DNA of 64,000 nucleotides from Micromonospora polyrhachis (lineage in GTDB: Bacteria > Actinomycetota > Actinomycetes > Mycobacteriales > Micromonosporaceae): contig NZ_JACHJW010000001.1 of assembly GCF_014203835.1 (NCBI RefSeq), positions 6,646,501 through 6,710,500 of the forward strand, read 5' to 3'. Both the position numbers and the translations under genes were made by a program. Of the stretch, positions 44,185-53,358 are shown in pieces. A model generated the notes under the pieces. The model did not search any database. It was not told where the DNA came from and saw nothing but the letters and a program-made list of their open reading frames with translations. Numbering within the stretch: the stretch's first letter is position 1; each line of letters starts with the position of its first letter.

Positions 44185-45336
44185 GTGGTCATCTCGGGAC
44201 GGCTCGGGCTGCGGCAGCTGACGGCGTTCGACGCCCTGGTGGGAGTTGGTCTTGCCCTCTTCACGGCCGTCCGGACGCCCGGTGCCGCCGTGCTGGTGTG
44301 CGGACTCGCCGCACTGTTCTGCCTGCCGCTCACGGTACGCAGGCACTGGCCGGTGCCGGTGCTCACCGTCGTGACGCTGGCCGGGACGGTGGCGATCGCC
44401 GTCGGCATTGCCGGTGACGCCGTGGTGCTCGCGATTGCGTACGCGATCTATCCGGTCGCGCTGTCCGTCGTCCCGAGGCAGAGCTGGCTCGCGCTCGTGG
44501 GAGTGCTGGGCGCGGTCGCGGCTGCCGGCCTGCTGGGTATCACGGTTCCCGGGCTCCCGGTCATCCCGGCTCGGGCGGGGGAGGAGTCGTTCACGACAAC
44601 TCCGGTACCCGTCCTGCTATACGCCGCGACCATCATCGCCGGCTCGTGGGCGCTCGCCCGCGCGGTACGGGCCCGTCGCCAGCAGGTGGCCCAACTCGCC
44701 GAGCTGCGGGCCGACCAGGCTGTGGCCGAGGAACGGCTACGTATCGCCCGGGATATCCACGACGTGGTCGGACACAATCTCAGCCTGATCGCGATGAAGG
44801 CGGCGGTCGCCAACCACCTCGCCGACAGCCACCCCGACCAGGGGCGCGCCGCACTCCGCACGATCGAGCGGGTCAGCCGTAGTGCGCTTGACGACGTCCG
44901 AGTCGTGCTCGGTGCCCTGCGCGATCCGGCCGACACCGTACCGAGCTTCACCGAACTCGACCGGCTGGTCGAGGACATCCGCACCACCGGCATCACCGTC
45001 GACGTCGAGCGGCCGGCGGATCTGTCACCAGTGCCGGCGGCCGTGCAGGCCTCGGCGTACCGCATCGTGCAGGAGGCGCTGACCAACGTGCTGCGCCACG
45101 CTGGCCCCACCCGCTGCCAGCTCACCGTCACTGTCGAGCCCGAGGTGCTGATCATCGCCGTCGTCGATGACGGAACAGTCGGGCGTTCCGACGGACCGGC
45201 CGGGCACGGTGTGCGGGGTATGCGGGAACGGGCGGCGATGCATGGCGGCACCCTCAAGGCTGGCTTCGCGCCTGGCGGCGGGTACGCGGTCCGCGCCCAA
45301 CTACCATTCAGCCCGGTGGTGCCGGACGATGAGTGA
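44185..45336 (+). CDS. NarL/DesK-type sensor histidine kinase
   Basis: 383 residues. Five to six N-terminal membrane helices without extracellular domain (about 15-155), then a dimerisation region with the phosphoacceptor His in ERLRIARDIHDVVGHNLSLI (about residue 192) and an HATPase_c with YRIVQEALTNVLRHA and GHGVRGMRERAAMHGG. TACGGT at 44173-44178 is 6 bases upstream of GTG: leaderless type. Overlaps its response regulator by 8 bases. Likely responds to membrane state; may control the divergent hydrolase (inference). Confidence 0.94.
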   Translation: MVISGRLGLRQLTAFDALVGVGLALFTAVRTPGAAVLVCGLAALFCLPLTVRRHWPVPVLTVVTLAGTVAIAVGIAGDAVVLAIAYAIYPVALSVVPRQSWLALVGVLGAVAAAGLLGITVPGLPVIPARAGEESFTTTPVPVLLYAATIIAGSWALARAVRARRQQVAQLAELRADQAVAEERLRIARDIHDVVGHNLSLIAMKAAVANHLADSHPDQGRAALRTIERVSRSALDDVRVVLGALRDPADTVPSFTELDRLVEDIRTTGITVDVERPADLSPVPAAVQASAYRIVQEALTNVLRHAGPTRCQLTVTVEPEVLIIAVVDDGTVGRSDGPAGHGVRGMRERAAMHGGTLKAGFAPGGGYAVRAQLPFSPVVPDDE

Positions 45337-46012
45337 GCCGGTACGGGTACTGCTGGCCGACGACGAGGTGTTGCTGCGGGGCACACTACGTCTGCTGATC
45401 GAGGCCACCCCCGGGATGACCGTGGTGGCCGAGGCGGGAACCGGTCAGGAGGCCGTCAAGCTTGCGAGAGCACATGCACCCGACGTCGTCCTGATGGACA
45501 TCAGGATGCCCGGCATCGACGGCATCGCTGCCACGGAGGCGGTGACCGCTGCCCAGAATGCCCCTCGGGTGCTTGTCCTCACCACCTTCGACCTCGACGA
45601 CTACGTGTACCGGGCGCTGCGCGCCGGGGCCAGCGGTTTCCTGCTCAAGGACACCCCACCCGTGCGACTGCTCGACGGGATCAGGGTGGTGGCCGCAGGT
45701 GAGGCGCTGCTCGCGCCAAGCGTCACCCGTCGCCTCATCGACGAGTTCACTACCGGTATGCCGGTGGCGCGGCGCATGCCGAGCAGGCTCGACGGGGTGA
45801 CCCCGCGGGAACGGGAGGTGTTGGCACTGATTACCCGTGGGTTGTCCAACGCTGAGGTCGAGCAGTCGCTGCACCTTAGCCGGGGGACCGTCAAGACCCA
45901 CATCGGCCGGCTGATGACGAAACTGGCCGCTCGGGATCGGGCACAGTTGGTGATCGCCGGCTACGAGTCGGGGCTTGCCGACAGTTGGCGCGACTCCGAG
46001 CCGTCGTTCTGA
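45329..46012 (+). CDS. NarL/FixJ (LuxR-type) response regulator
   Basis: 227 residues. Receiver domain with acidic pair D11-D12 (LLADDE), phosphoacceptor D57 in PDVVLMDIRMPGIDG, K in GFLLKDTPP; C-terminal LuxR helix-turn-helix LTxREREVLALITRGLSNAE-like (TPREREVLALITRGLSNAEV) and SRGTVKTHIGRLM. ATG 45329 lies within the kinase gene, so production is coupled. Confidence 0.95.
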   Translation: MSEPVRVLLADDEVLLRGTLRLLIEATPGMTVVAEAGTGQEAVKLARAHAPDVVLMDIRMPGIDGIAATEAVTAAQNAPRVLVLTTFDLDDYVYRALRAGASGFLLKDTPPVRLLDGIRVVAAGEALLAPSVTRRLIDEFTTGMPVARRMPSRLDGVTPREREVLALITRGLSNAEVEQSLHLSRGTVKTHIGRLMTKLAARDRAQLVIAGYESGLADSWRDSEPSF

Positions 46013-46219
46013 CCTTTGACAACCTATCTATGACGCCTTCGACGTCAATCCGCGTGGCTGGCAACATTCCTCGTTCCGAATGCTTCCGAATGCGCCTGGT
46101 GTCCGGTTCCGGGGGTCCGGGTTCTCCGAACAGGTCTGGCGGACTGCGCGGACTGGGGGATTGATGCCTGGGTGGGGCATTTTCCGCCATGATCAACAGG
46201 CCCTGGGTGGGGCTGGCGC

Positions 46220-46340
46220 GGAATGTTGGCGGCCGGCGGGTGGTTATATCTCGCGTACGACCGAGTAGCGTGACCCCCGGGTGGGTGATCACCCCGGCTG
46301 GGTTGCGGGACCGTGGAATGTTGGCGGTTGGCCGGTCGTT
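46220..46340 (+). promoter_or_regulatory. Tandem SigR/SigH-type promoters of the third transglycosylase-like gene
   Basis: Two GGAAT-N18-GTT elements: 46220-46224 with 46243-46245, and 46315-46319 with 46338-46340. The downstream one is in the duplicated block and corresponds to 39843; the upstream one is extra, about 95 bases earlier, with the same AATGTTGGCGG continuation. They lie in the 493-base gap 46013-46505 between the response regulator and the secreted protein, whose remaining part (46013-46185) shows no gene. Confidence 0.6.
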
Positions 46341-47090
46341 ACATCTTGTCTACGCCCCCGCCCCGGGACCTTGGGGTTGGGTGTGGCGTTCTGGTTCTTT
46401 CCCCCCTTTTCTTCAGGTGAGCGTGGCGCGTGTCTGCGCGTGTGTTCCCTGGCGTCTTCTGTCCCCCGGGAGGCGTTTCCTTTCCCCCGTATTGGAGCTT
46501 TGGTCATGAATACGATTCTGCGTAAGAGTGTGCTTGCTGCTGCTGGTCTTGCTTTCACCGGTGGTGTGTTCGCGGGTCCGGCGCTGGCCGACCAGGTGAC
46601 GGTTGCCGCTCCGGTCAAGTCGGTGGGTGTGGTGCAGGCTGACAAGCCGGCCATGGACAAGCTGATCCCGCACGGTGTGCAGGGTGAGCAGTCGCGGATT
46701 CCGTTGAACGGTGAGCAGACCGGGAACGTGAAGGCGATCGTCAAGGCTACGAAGAAGGCTGGTATGGACGAGCGGGCTGCTGTGGTGGCTGTCGCGACGA
46801 GCCTGCAGGAGTCGAAGTTGGAGAACCTGGGTCATCTGGGTGACCGGAATGATCACGACTCGCAGGGGTTGTTCCAGCAGCGTCCGTCTTCGGGTTGGGG
46901 TTCGGTGGAGCAGATCACGGATCCGGAGTACTCGACGACGGCGTTCCTGAAGGGTCTGAAGCAGGTTGACGGTTGGCAGGAGATGCCGTTGACGCAGGCG
47001 GCGCAGAAGGTTCAGGTGTCGGCGTACCCGTTCCACTATGCGCAGTGGGAGACCCAGGCTGCTGACCTGGTCGCCGAGCACTGGAACAAC
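46314..47090 (+). repeat. Long direct duplication (second copy of 39842-40616)
   Basis: About 780 bases including promoter, leader and the whole coding region are nearly identical in same orientation to the block beginning at 39842. Differences cluster in the post-signal-peptide linker and a pyrimidine tract of the leader. The copies are 6.47 kb apart. Confidence 0.85.
46348..46505 (+). promoter_or_regulatory. Structured 5' leader, second copy
   Basis: Counterpart of 39876-40034. Stem-loop at 46352-46389; relative to copy one, an A-U pair has become G-U and a G-C pair G-U, both still pairing. The C-tract is shorter and followed by T-rich bases. Ends with the same TATTGGAGC before ATG. Confidence 0.5.
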
Positions 47091-47096
47091 AGCTGA
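46506..47096 (+). CDS. Secreted transglycosylase-like protein, 196 aa (paralogue 2 of the near-identical pair)
   Basis: Same signal peptide and domain as the protein from 40035; residues from LIPHGVQGEQSRI onward are almost identical, with only a few substitutions near the end (WETQAADLVAEHWNNS). The 20 residues after the signal peptide differ (VTVAAPVKSVGVVQADKP), which implies either relaxed constraint or specialisation. GCT/GGT-rich codons again. Two upstream promoters instead of one. Followed by its own terminator. Confidence 0.82.
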   Translation: MNTILRKSVLAAAGLAFTGGVFAGPALADQVTVAAPVKSVGVVQADKPAMDKLIPHGVQGEQSRIPLNGEQTGNVKAIVKATKKAGMDERAAVVAVATSLQESKLENLGHLGDRNDHDSQGLFQQRPSSGWGSVEQITDPEYSTTAFLKGLKQVDGWQEMPLTQAAQKVQVSAYPFHYAQWETQAADLVAEHWNNS

Positions 47097-47118
47097 CGTA
47101 CGGCTTACATATCGCGTG

Positions 47119-47168
47119 AACGGCCGGTGGCCGGCCCCCGAAACCCTGGGGACCGGCCACCGGCCGTT
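47119..47168 (+). terminator. Perfect 16-bp terminator after paralogue 2
   Basis: AACGGCCGGTGGCCGG (47119-47134) and exact complement (47153-47168), with inner CCCCC/GGGG pairing and a trailing T run of three. Not homologous to the terminator after paralogue 1, so the duplication stops at the coding region. Confidence 0.88.
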
Positions 47169-47356
47169 TGCGGGTTGGGACGTGCGGAGTGGGCAACACG
47201 TAGACCAACTAATTGATGTCAAGTCGCGAGCGGCAGCGGCCCGGGGAGGGGCATCGACGGTAGGCCGGGGTGGCCGGCTGGGACGGTGCCTCGTTGAACC
47301 GGATGCCAGCGGAGTCCAGGTCGGTGACGACCCCGAGAGCAAACCTGGAGGAGGGG

Positions 47357-48058
47357 ATGCGTGGGCAACCGTTGCTGACGGCGTCGTGGCGGCCACCGGC
47401 TTGGGCCGCCGCCTCGGGCATGGCCTTCTGCGTTCTCGCCGGGCTGGTCGTCACCGGTCACACCGAGTTGATCGCGGCCGACGCGGCGCTCAGCGCCGCC
47501 GCGTACGACTTTGGCGAACGGCACCCGACGGTCCGCGCCGCCGCCGCGCGACTGACCCACCTGGGGCATGGCGCCGTCGTGCTGGCCCTGGTCGGCGGCG
47601 CGGCCGGGACGCTGCCGCGGCACCGACGAAGGCGGGGCTTGGTCTTCGCCGTCACGGCCTTCGCCGCCGGCGGGTTGCTGCGCGGGGCGGTGCGGGCCTG
47701 GACCGCCCGGGTACGTCCGGTCCGGCCGGGACCCCCCGTCGACGGGTACGCCTTCCCCTCCGGGCATGCCAGCCGCTCGGCGACCGCAGCTCTGGTCGTG
47801 GCGGCCCTGCGCTGGCCGGAGCTGTCCCCGGCGACCCGGGGCGTCCTGATCGCCGTGCTGGCCGGCTGGCCGCTGACGGTGGGTGCCAGTCGCGTGGTGT
47901 TGGCCGCCCACTGGCCCAGTGACGTGCTCGCCGGTTGGCTGGTCGCCCTGACCGCCGCACCCGTCGTTGCCAGCCTGACCGAGCCACTACCGTCGGCCAG
48001 TGTTCGCCGATGCGATCCTTCGCGTCGTGCGATGACTAATCAGCTCGCCGGTTCTTAG
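47357..48058 (+). CDS. PAP2-superfamily phosphatase (membrane lipid phosphatase)
   Basis: 233 residues, five or six membrane helices. Phosphatase motifs: RAWTARVRPVRPGPP (C1, with the leading Lys replaced), YAFPSGHASRS (C2, PSGH), and SRVVLAAHWPSDVLAGW (C3, S-R-x5-H-x3-D). Removes phosphate from lipid or prenyl pyrophosphates at the outer membrane face. ATG 47357 follows GGAGGAGGGG closely. The frame is open upstream, but without start signal. Confidence 0.9.
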   Translation: MRGQPLLTASWRPPAWAAASGMAFCVLAGLVVTGHTELIAADAALSAAAYDFGERHPTVRAAAARLTHLGHGAVVLALVGGAAGTLPRHRRRRGLVFAVTAFAAGGLLRGAVRAWTARVRPVRPGPPVDGYAFPSGHASRSATAALVVAALRWPELSPATRGVLIAVLAGWPLTVGASRVVLAAHWPSDVLAGWLVALTAAPVVASLTEPLPSASVRRCDPSRRAMTNQLAGS

Positions 48059-48081
48059 CCGGGCACCTACTATCGGCGACC

Positions 48082-48864
48082 ATGACGCGGGCAATCAGCG
48101 ACTGGGCGTACGGGGTCAGCCGGGTCGCGGTGATGACCGGGGCCGGGATCTCCACCGACTCGGGTATCCCGGACTACCGTGGCCCGGACGGGGTGTGGAC
48201 CCGTGATCCGGCCGCCGCCGAAGTCTTCACCTATCCCCATTTCATGGCCGAGCGGGCGGTCCGGGTCCGGTTCTGGCGGCGCTATCTGCACCACGCCGCC
48301 TGGCACGCCGAGCCCAACGTCGCACACCGGGCACTGGCGGAGTTGGAGTGCTCCGACCTGGCGGTGCGGATCGTGACCCAGAACATCGACGGGTTGCACC
48401 AGAAGGCGGGCAACACCGCGCGCAAGGTGCTCGAACTGCACGGCAGTATGCGTACCGTGGTCTGCACCCGCTGTCGGGTGCGGACGCCGGCGGCGGAGAC
48501 GTTGGCCCGGGTCGCCGAGGGTACGGACGACCCGGCCTGTACGTCCTGCGGTGGCATCCTCAAGCTCGGGGTCGTGATGTTCGGTGAACGTCTCGATCCC
48601 GGGATCCTGGATCATGCGCAGCGGATCGCCGTGGCGAGCCAACTCCTGCTCGTGGTGGGCAGTTCCCTCCGAGTGGAGCCGGCGGCGTCGCTGTGCGCGG
48701 TCGCGGTCGACGCGGGTGCCCGGCTGGTGATCGTCAACCGGGATCCGACGCCGTACGACTACCTGGCCGTCAACGTGGTTCGTGAGCCGATCGGGACCGC
48801 CCTGCCCCGGATCGTTGCTGCGCTAGCCGGCGTCACGGCTTCCCCCCCAACTCTCGGACCTTAG
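48082..48864 (+). CDS. Sir2-family NAD-dependent protein deacylase
   Basis: 260 residues. NAD site GAGISTDSGIPDYRGPDGVW, catalytic TQNIDGLHQKAG and LELHGSM, zinc knuckle C-T-R-C and C-T-S-C (about residues 133 and 153), and VVGSSLRVEPAASL. Removes acetyl or acyl groups from lysines. TACTAT (48068-48073) 8 bases before ATG suggests a leaderless mRNA. Its 3' end overlaps a small convergent gene. Confidence 0.95.
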   Translation: MTRAISDWAYGVSRVAVMTGAGISTDSGIPDYRGPDGVWTRDPAAAEVFTYPHFMAERAVRVRFWRRYLHHAAWHAEPNVAHRALAELECSDLAVRIVTQNIDGLHQKAGNTARKVLELHGSMRTVVCTRCRVRTPAAETLARVAEGTDDPACTSCGGILKLGVVMFGERLDPGILDHAQRIAVASQLLLVVGSSLRVEPAASLCAVAVDAGARLVIVNRDPTPYDYLAVNVVREPIGTALPRIVAALAGVTASPPTLGP

Positions 48865-49003
48865 CCAGTGCGTCCCGGATGGACGAATATTCACCCTGGT
48901 ACGCCCCATTGAGATAGACCTTGTACACCGATCCGGTATAGCCTCGCTCGGATTCGATGGTGACCTGCCCCCCGTTGTCGGTGCGGGCGGACTTGACCAG
49001 CAT
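48833..49003 (-). CDS. 56-aa hypothetical protein with strong ribosome site
   Basis: ATG 49003 is preceded by GAGAGAGGAAG at good distance, and 56 codons run to TGA at 48835-48833: MLVKSARTDNGGQ, VTIESERGYTGSVYKVYLNG, AYQGEYSSIRDALAKVRELG. Two beta strands, a Tyr-rich turn and one helix give a plausible compact domain. It overlaps the sir2 3' end by 32 bases on the opposite strand. Too short for usual ORF cut-offs. Function unknown; divergent from the formate dehydrogenase gene. The 286-base gap 49004-49289 has no other gene. Confidence 0.65.
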   Translation of the reverse strand: MLVKSARTDNGGQVTIESERGYTGSVYKVYLNGAYQGEYSSIRDALAKVRELGGKP

Positions 49004-49289
49004 CAGACTTCCTCTCTCCCCAAGACGAATGTCGAGCCGTGTGGCCCGACCCTACTCCCCGGTACAGGGATAGATCGACCCGCGAAAATATCTTCCGGTT
49101 GTTGCCGCTCTGGCCAGCGCGAATGTCCATCCGTAGGTGGCGCGCGGAATCGGTGTCTCGGGACGGTCGGCAGGAGGTACCGCGGTCGGCTGGACCGGTC
49201 GTCAGATCGGTGATGAGCCCGACAGGCGAGGCCTTTTTCACTATCGTCAGATGGGTCGGGGCTGGTCGCTGCCGGGAGGAGGTGTCGCG

Positions 49290-52200
49290 GTGGGCGTCCG
49301 TACCTGGATCGAGGGCTGGCCGGTCTACCGTCAGCTGGTCGGCACCGACCCGCTCGGGCTCGGCGCGGCGGCCAAGTCCGCCCGTTCGATGGCGCTGACC
49401 CCCCGTACTGAGACCGCCGACTCGATGGCCCGTTCGGTCTGCCCGTACTGCGCCGTCGGCTGCGGGCAGCGGGTCTACGTCACCGACGGCAGGGTCACCC
49501 AGATCGAGGGCGATCCGGACAGCCCGATCTCCCGGGGGCGGCTCTGCCCGAAGGGCGCGGCCAGCAAGAACCTGGTCACCAGCGAGCTGCGCCAGCAGAA
49601 GGTGCGCTACCGCCGGCCGTACGGCACACAGTGGGAGGACCTCGACCTCGCCACCGCCATGGACATGATCGCCGACCGGATAATCGCCGCTCGCGACGAG
49701 ACCTGGGAGGAGACCGACGAGGCCGGTTATCTCCTGCGCCGGACCCTCGGCATCGCCAGTCTTGGCGGCGCGACGCTGGACAACGAGGAGAACTACCTCA
49801 TCAAGAAGTTGTTCACCGCCATGGGCGCGATCCAGATCGAGAACCAGGCCCGCATTTGACACTCCGCCACCGTCCCCGGTCTGGGGACCAGCCTCGGCCG
49901 TGGCGGCGCTACCGGGTTCCAGCAGGACCTGGTCAACGCGGACTGCGTCATCATCCAGGGCTCCAACATGGCCGAGTGCCACCCGGTCGGGTTCCAGTGG
50001 GTGATGGCAGCCAAGGAGCGCGGGGCTCGGGTCATCCACGTCGATCCGAGGTTCACCCGGACCAGCGCCATGGCCGACACCCATGTGCCGATCCGGGCCG
50101 GCACCGACATCGCCTTCCTCGGCGGGATCGTCCGGTACATCCTCGACAACGAACTGGACTTCCGGGAGTACGTCCTGGCGTACACCAACGCGGCGACCAT
50201 CGTCAGTGAGGACTACCGGGACGCCGACGACCTGGACGGGCTCTTCTCCGGGTACCAACCGGAGACGGCCAGCTACGACCAGACGACCTGGCAGTACCAC
50301 GGCCAGGAGCGTGACGGCGGGAGCGGTGACACCGCCACGCAGCGGGAGACCGGTGCCGGCCTGGAGCACGAGTCGCACGGTGTGCCGGTCGGCGGCGACA
50401 CCGAACGGGACGAGACGTTGCGCCACCCGCGCTGCGTCTACCAGATCCTCAGACGGCACTACGCCCGCTACACGCCGGAGCTGGTCGAGCGGGTCTGCGG
50501 CGTGCCCCGGGACCTGTTCGAGGAGGTGGCCCGCGCCTGGACGGCCAACTCCAACCGGGAACGCACCACCGCCCTGGTCTACTCCGTCGGCTGGACCCAG
50601 CACAGTGTCGGTGTGCAGTACATCCGTACCGGGGCGATCATCCAGTTGCTGCTGGGCAACATCGGCCGCCCCGGCGGCGGCGTACTCGCGCTGCGCGGGC
50701 ACGCCAGCATCCAGGGCTCCACCGACATCCCGACCCTGTTCAACCTGCTACCCGGCTACCTGCCGATGCCACAGCACACGACCCACCCGACCTTCGACAA
50801 GTGGGTCGACACCATGCGGCATCCGCAGCAACGGGGCTTCTGGGGCGACGCCGACCGGTTCGCGGCGAGCTTGCTCAAGGCGTACTGGGGGGAGGCGGCC
50901 ACCCCGGACAACGACTTCTGCTACGACTACCTGCCCAGGATCAGCGGCGACCACGGTACCTACCAACAGGTGCTCGACATGATCGACGGCAAGATCAAGG
51001 GCTACTTCCTGCTCGGGCAGAACCCGGCGGTCGGCTCGGCGAACGGCCGTGCCCAGCGGCTGGGCATGGCCAACCTGGACTGGCTCGTCGTCCGGGACCT
51101 GTTCATGATCGAAAGCGCTACCTTCTGGAAGGAAGGACCCGAGGTCGAGACCGGTGAGATCGTGCCGGAGCAGTGCCGCACCGAGGTGTTCTTCATCCCC
51201 GCCGCCTCACACGTGGAGAAGGAGGGCACCTTCACCCAGACCCAGCGGCTGTTGCAGTGGCGGGAGAAGGCCGTCGAACCGCCCGGCGACTGCCGCTCGG
51301 AACTGTGGTTCTTCTACCACCTCGGCCGGATCATCCGGGAGAAACTGGCACCCGCCAACCGGGACCGCGACCGGCCCCTGCTCGACCTCAACTGGAACTA
51401 CCCCACCCACGGTCCGCACGCGGAGCCGAGCGCCGAGGCGGTGCTCTACGAGATCAACGGGTACGACGTGACCACCGGCCGCCCGCTGGCCTCGTACACG
51501 GAGATGAAGGCCGACGGCTCCACCGCCGGCGGCTGCTGGATCTACTCCGGTGTGTACGCCGACGGGATCAACCAGGCCGCCCGGCGCAAGCCCGGCCGGG
51601 AACAGAGCTGGGTGGCCCCCGAGTGGGGCTGGGCCTGGCCGGCCAACCGGCGCACCCTCTACAACCGCGCCTCGGCCGACCCGGAAGGGCGGCCGTGGAG
51701 CGAACGCAAGGCGTACGTCTGGTGGGACCCGGCCGTCGGTGAGTGGGTCGGCCACGACGTGCCGGACTTCGAGAAGACCAAGCCGCCGTCCTACCGCCCG
51801 CCCCCGGGCGCCACCGGTGTGGCGGGGATCAGCGGGACCGACGCGTTCATCATGCAGGGCGACGGGAAGGGCTGGCTCTACGCGCCGGCCGGCACCCTCG
51901 ACGGCCCGCTACCCACCCACTACGAGCCGGCCGAGTCACCGGTGCGCAATCCGCTCTACGGCCAGCAGGCCAACCCCACTCGCAAGGTCTACGACCGGCC
52001 GGAGAACCCGACCAACCCGAGCCCGCCCCAACCACACTGGGACGTCTTCCCGTACGTCTTCACGGTCAGCCGACTCACCGAGCACCACACCGCCGGGGGC
52101 ATGAGCCGCAACGTGAAGTACCTGGCCGAGTTGCAGCCGGAGATGTTCCTGGAGGTCTCCCCGGAACTGGCCGTCGAGCGCGGCCTGACCCACCTCGGCT

Positions 52201-52553
52201 GGGCCCACGTGATCACCACCCGGGCCGTCGTCGAGGCCCGGGTCCTGGTCACCGGCCGGGTCACCCCGCTGCGCATCGACGGGCGGATCGTCCACCAGAT
52301 CTGGCTGCCGTACCACTGGGGAGATCAGGGGCTGAGCCGGGGGGATTCGGCCAACGACCTGTTCGGGATCGTCCTCGACCCTAATGTGCTGATTCAGGAG
52401 AGCAAGGTCGGCACCTGTGACCTGCGAACCGGCCGCCGACCCCGGGGACCGGCCCTGCGGGAACTGGTTGACGACTACCGCCGGCGCTCCGGCACCGCCA
52501 ACGGGCAGTACCCGCCGATGCTGACCACGGACGGAGATTCCGGCCATGACTGA
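49290..52553 (+). CDS. fdhA: Selenocysteine-containing formate dehydrogenase, catalytic subunit
   Basis: One 1087-residue protein if TGA at 49857-49859 is read as selenocysteine (residue 190), in the context ENQARI-Sec-HSATVPGLG, matching the active-site Sec of FdnG/FdhF that ligands molybdenum. Evidence for decoding: SECIS hairpin just after, and tRNA-Sec, selA and selB downstream. N-terminal 4Fe-4S motif C51-P-Y-C54-x3-C58 and LCPKG; molybdopterin-binding blocks GSNMAECHPVGFQWVM and GNIGRPGGGVLALRGHASIQ. Unlike E. coli FdnG there is no Tat signal, so the enzyme probably faces the cytoplasm. GTG 49290 has GGAGGAGG upstream. Oxidises formate to CO2 and passes electrons to the next two subunits. 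The gene symbol is generic. Confidence 0.95.
49860..49897 (+). promoter_or_regulatory. Bacterial SECIS element of the formate dehydrogenase
   Basis: Exactly 18 bases after the TGA, the stem GTCCCC (49872-49877), loop GGTCT and stem GGGGAC (49883-49888) form a perfect apical hairpin. The GGUCU loop and 18-base spacing equal those of the E. coli fdhF SECIS, recognised by SelB. Because it is coding, it also specifies residues VPGLGTSLG. Confidence 0.92.
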
Positions 52554-53358
52554 GACGATCACCAGATACGAGCCGGGGGAGCCGGCTGCGGCCGCCGGGT
52601 ACGTCGACGCGCCACCCCGGATGGGGTTCTTCACCGATACCACCCTCTGCATCGGCTGCAAGGCCTGCGAGGTGGCCTGCAAGGAGTGGAACCAGGTGCC
52701 CGCCACCGGGCTGGACCTGCTCGGCATGTCGTACGACAACACCGGCGCGTTGACCGCCAACTCGTGGCGGCACGTCGCCTTCGTCGAGACCGACGCGCAC
52801 TGGCTGATGATGTCCGACGTGTGTAAGCACTGCACCCGCGCGGCCTGCCTGGACGTCTGCCCGACCGGCTCGCTGTTCCGCACCGAGTTCGGCACGGTCG
52901 TGGTGCAGGAGGACATCTGCAACGGCTGCGGCTACTGCATCCCGGCCTGTCCGTACGGCGTGATCGACCAGCGCCGCGACGACGGCCGAGCCTGGAAGTG
53001 CACGCTCTGCTACGACCGGATCGGGGCGGGGATGACCCCGGCCTGTGCGCAGGCCTGCCCCACCGAGTCGATCCAGTACGGGCCACTCGACGAACTGCGG
53101 GACCGGGCCCAGTCCCGGGTGCAACTGCTGCACGACGCAGGTGTCCCCGAGGCCCGACTGTACGGACACGACCCGGCCGACGGGGTCGGCGGTGACGGTG
53201 CCTTCTTCCTGCTGCTGGACGAGCCCGAGGTGTACGGCCTGCCCCCCGATCCGGTGGTGACCACCCGGGACCTGCCCCGGATGTGGCGGCGTGCCGGGGC
53301 CGCAGCCCTGGTCATGGCGGCCGTCACGGTCGCCGCGTTCCTGGGCGGGTCGTCGTGA
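52546..53358 (+). CDS. fdhB: Formate dehydrogenase iron-sulfur subunit (four 4Fe-4S clusters)
   Basis: 270 residues. Cysteine groups: CIGCKACEVACKEWN (about 35), CKHCTRAACLDVCPTG, CNGCGYCIPACPYG and CTLCYDRI...ACAQACPTESI, giving four ferredoxin-type clusters as in FdnH. A single C-terminal helix (AALVMAAVTVAAFLG) anchors it. ATG 52546 overlaps the catalytic gene by 8 bases. Transfers electrons from the molybdenum subunit to the membrane subunit. Confidence 0.95.
   Translation: MTETITRYEPGEPAAAAGYVDAPPRMGFFTDTTLCIGCKACEVACKEWNQVPATGLDLLGMSYDNTGALTANSWRHVAFVETDAHWLMMSDVCKHCTRAACLDVCPTGSLFRTEFGTVVVQEDICNGCGYCIPACPYGVIDQRRDDGRAWKCTLCYDRIGAGMTPACAQACPTESIQYGPLDELRDRAQSRVQLLHDAGVPEARLYGHDPADGVGGDGAFFLLLDEPEVYGLPPDPVVTTRDLPRMWRRAGAAALVMAAVTVAAFLGGSS

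Noticed and set aside
49857-49859. TGA as a nonsense mutation splitting the formate dehydrogenase into a pseudogene
   Set aside because: The position equals the active-site Sec of FdnG/FdhF, a SECIS follows at the right distance and tRNA-Sec, selA and selB are adjacent.
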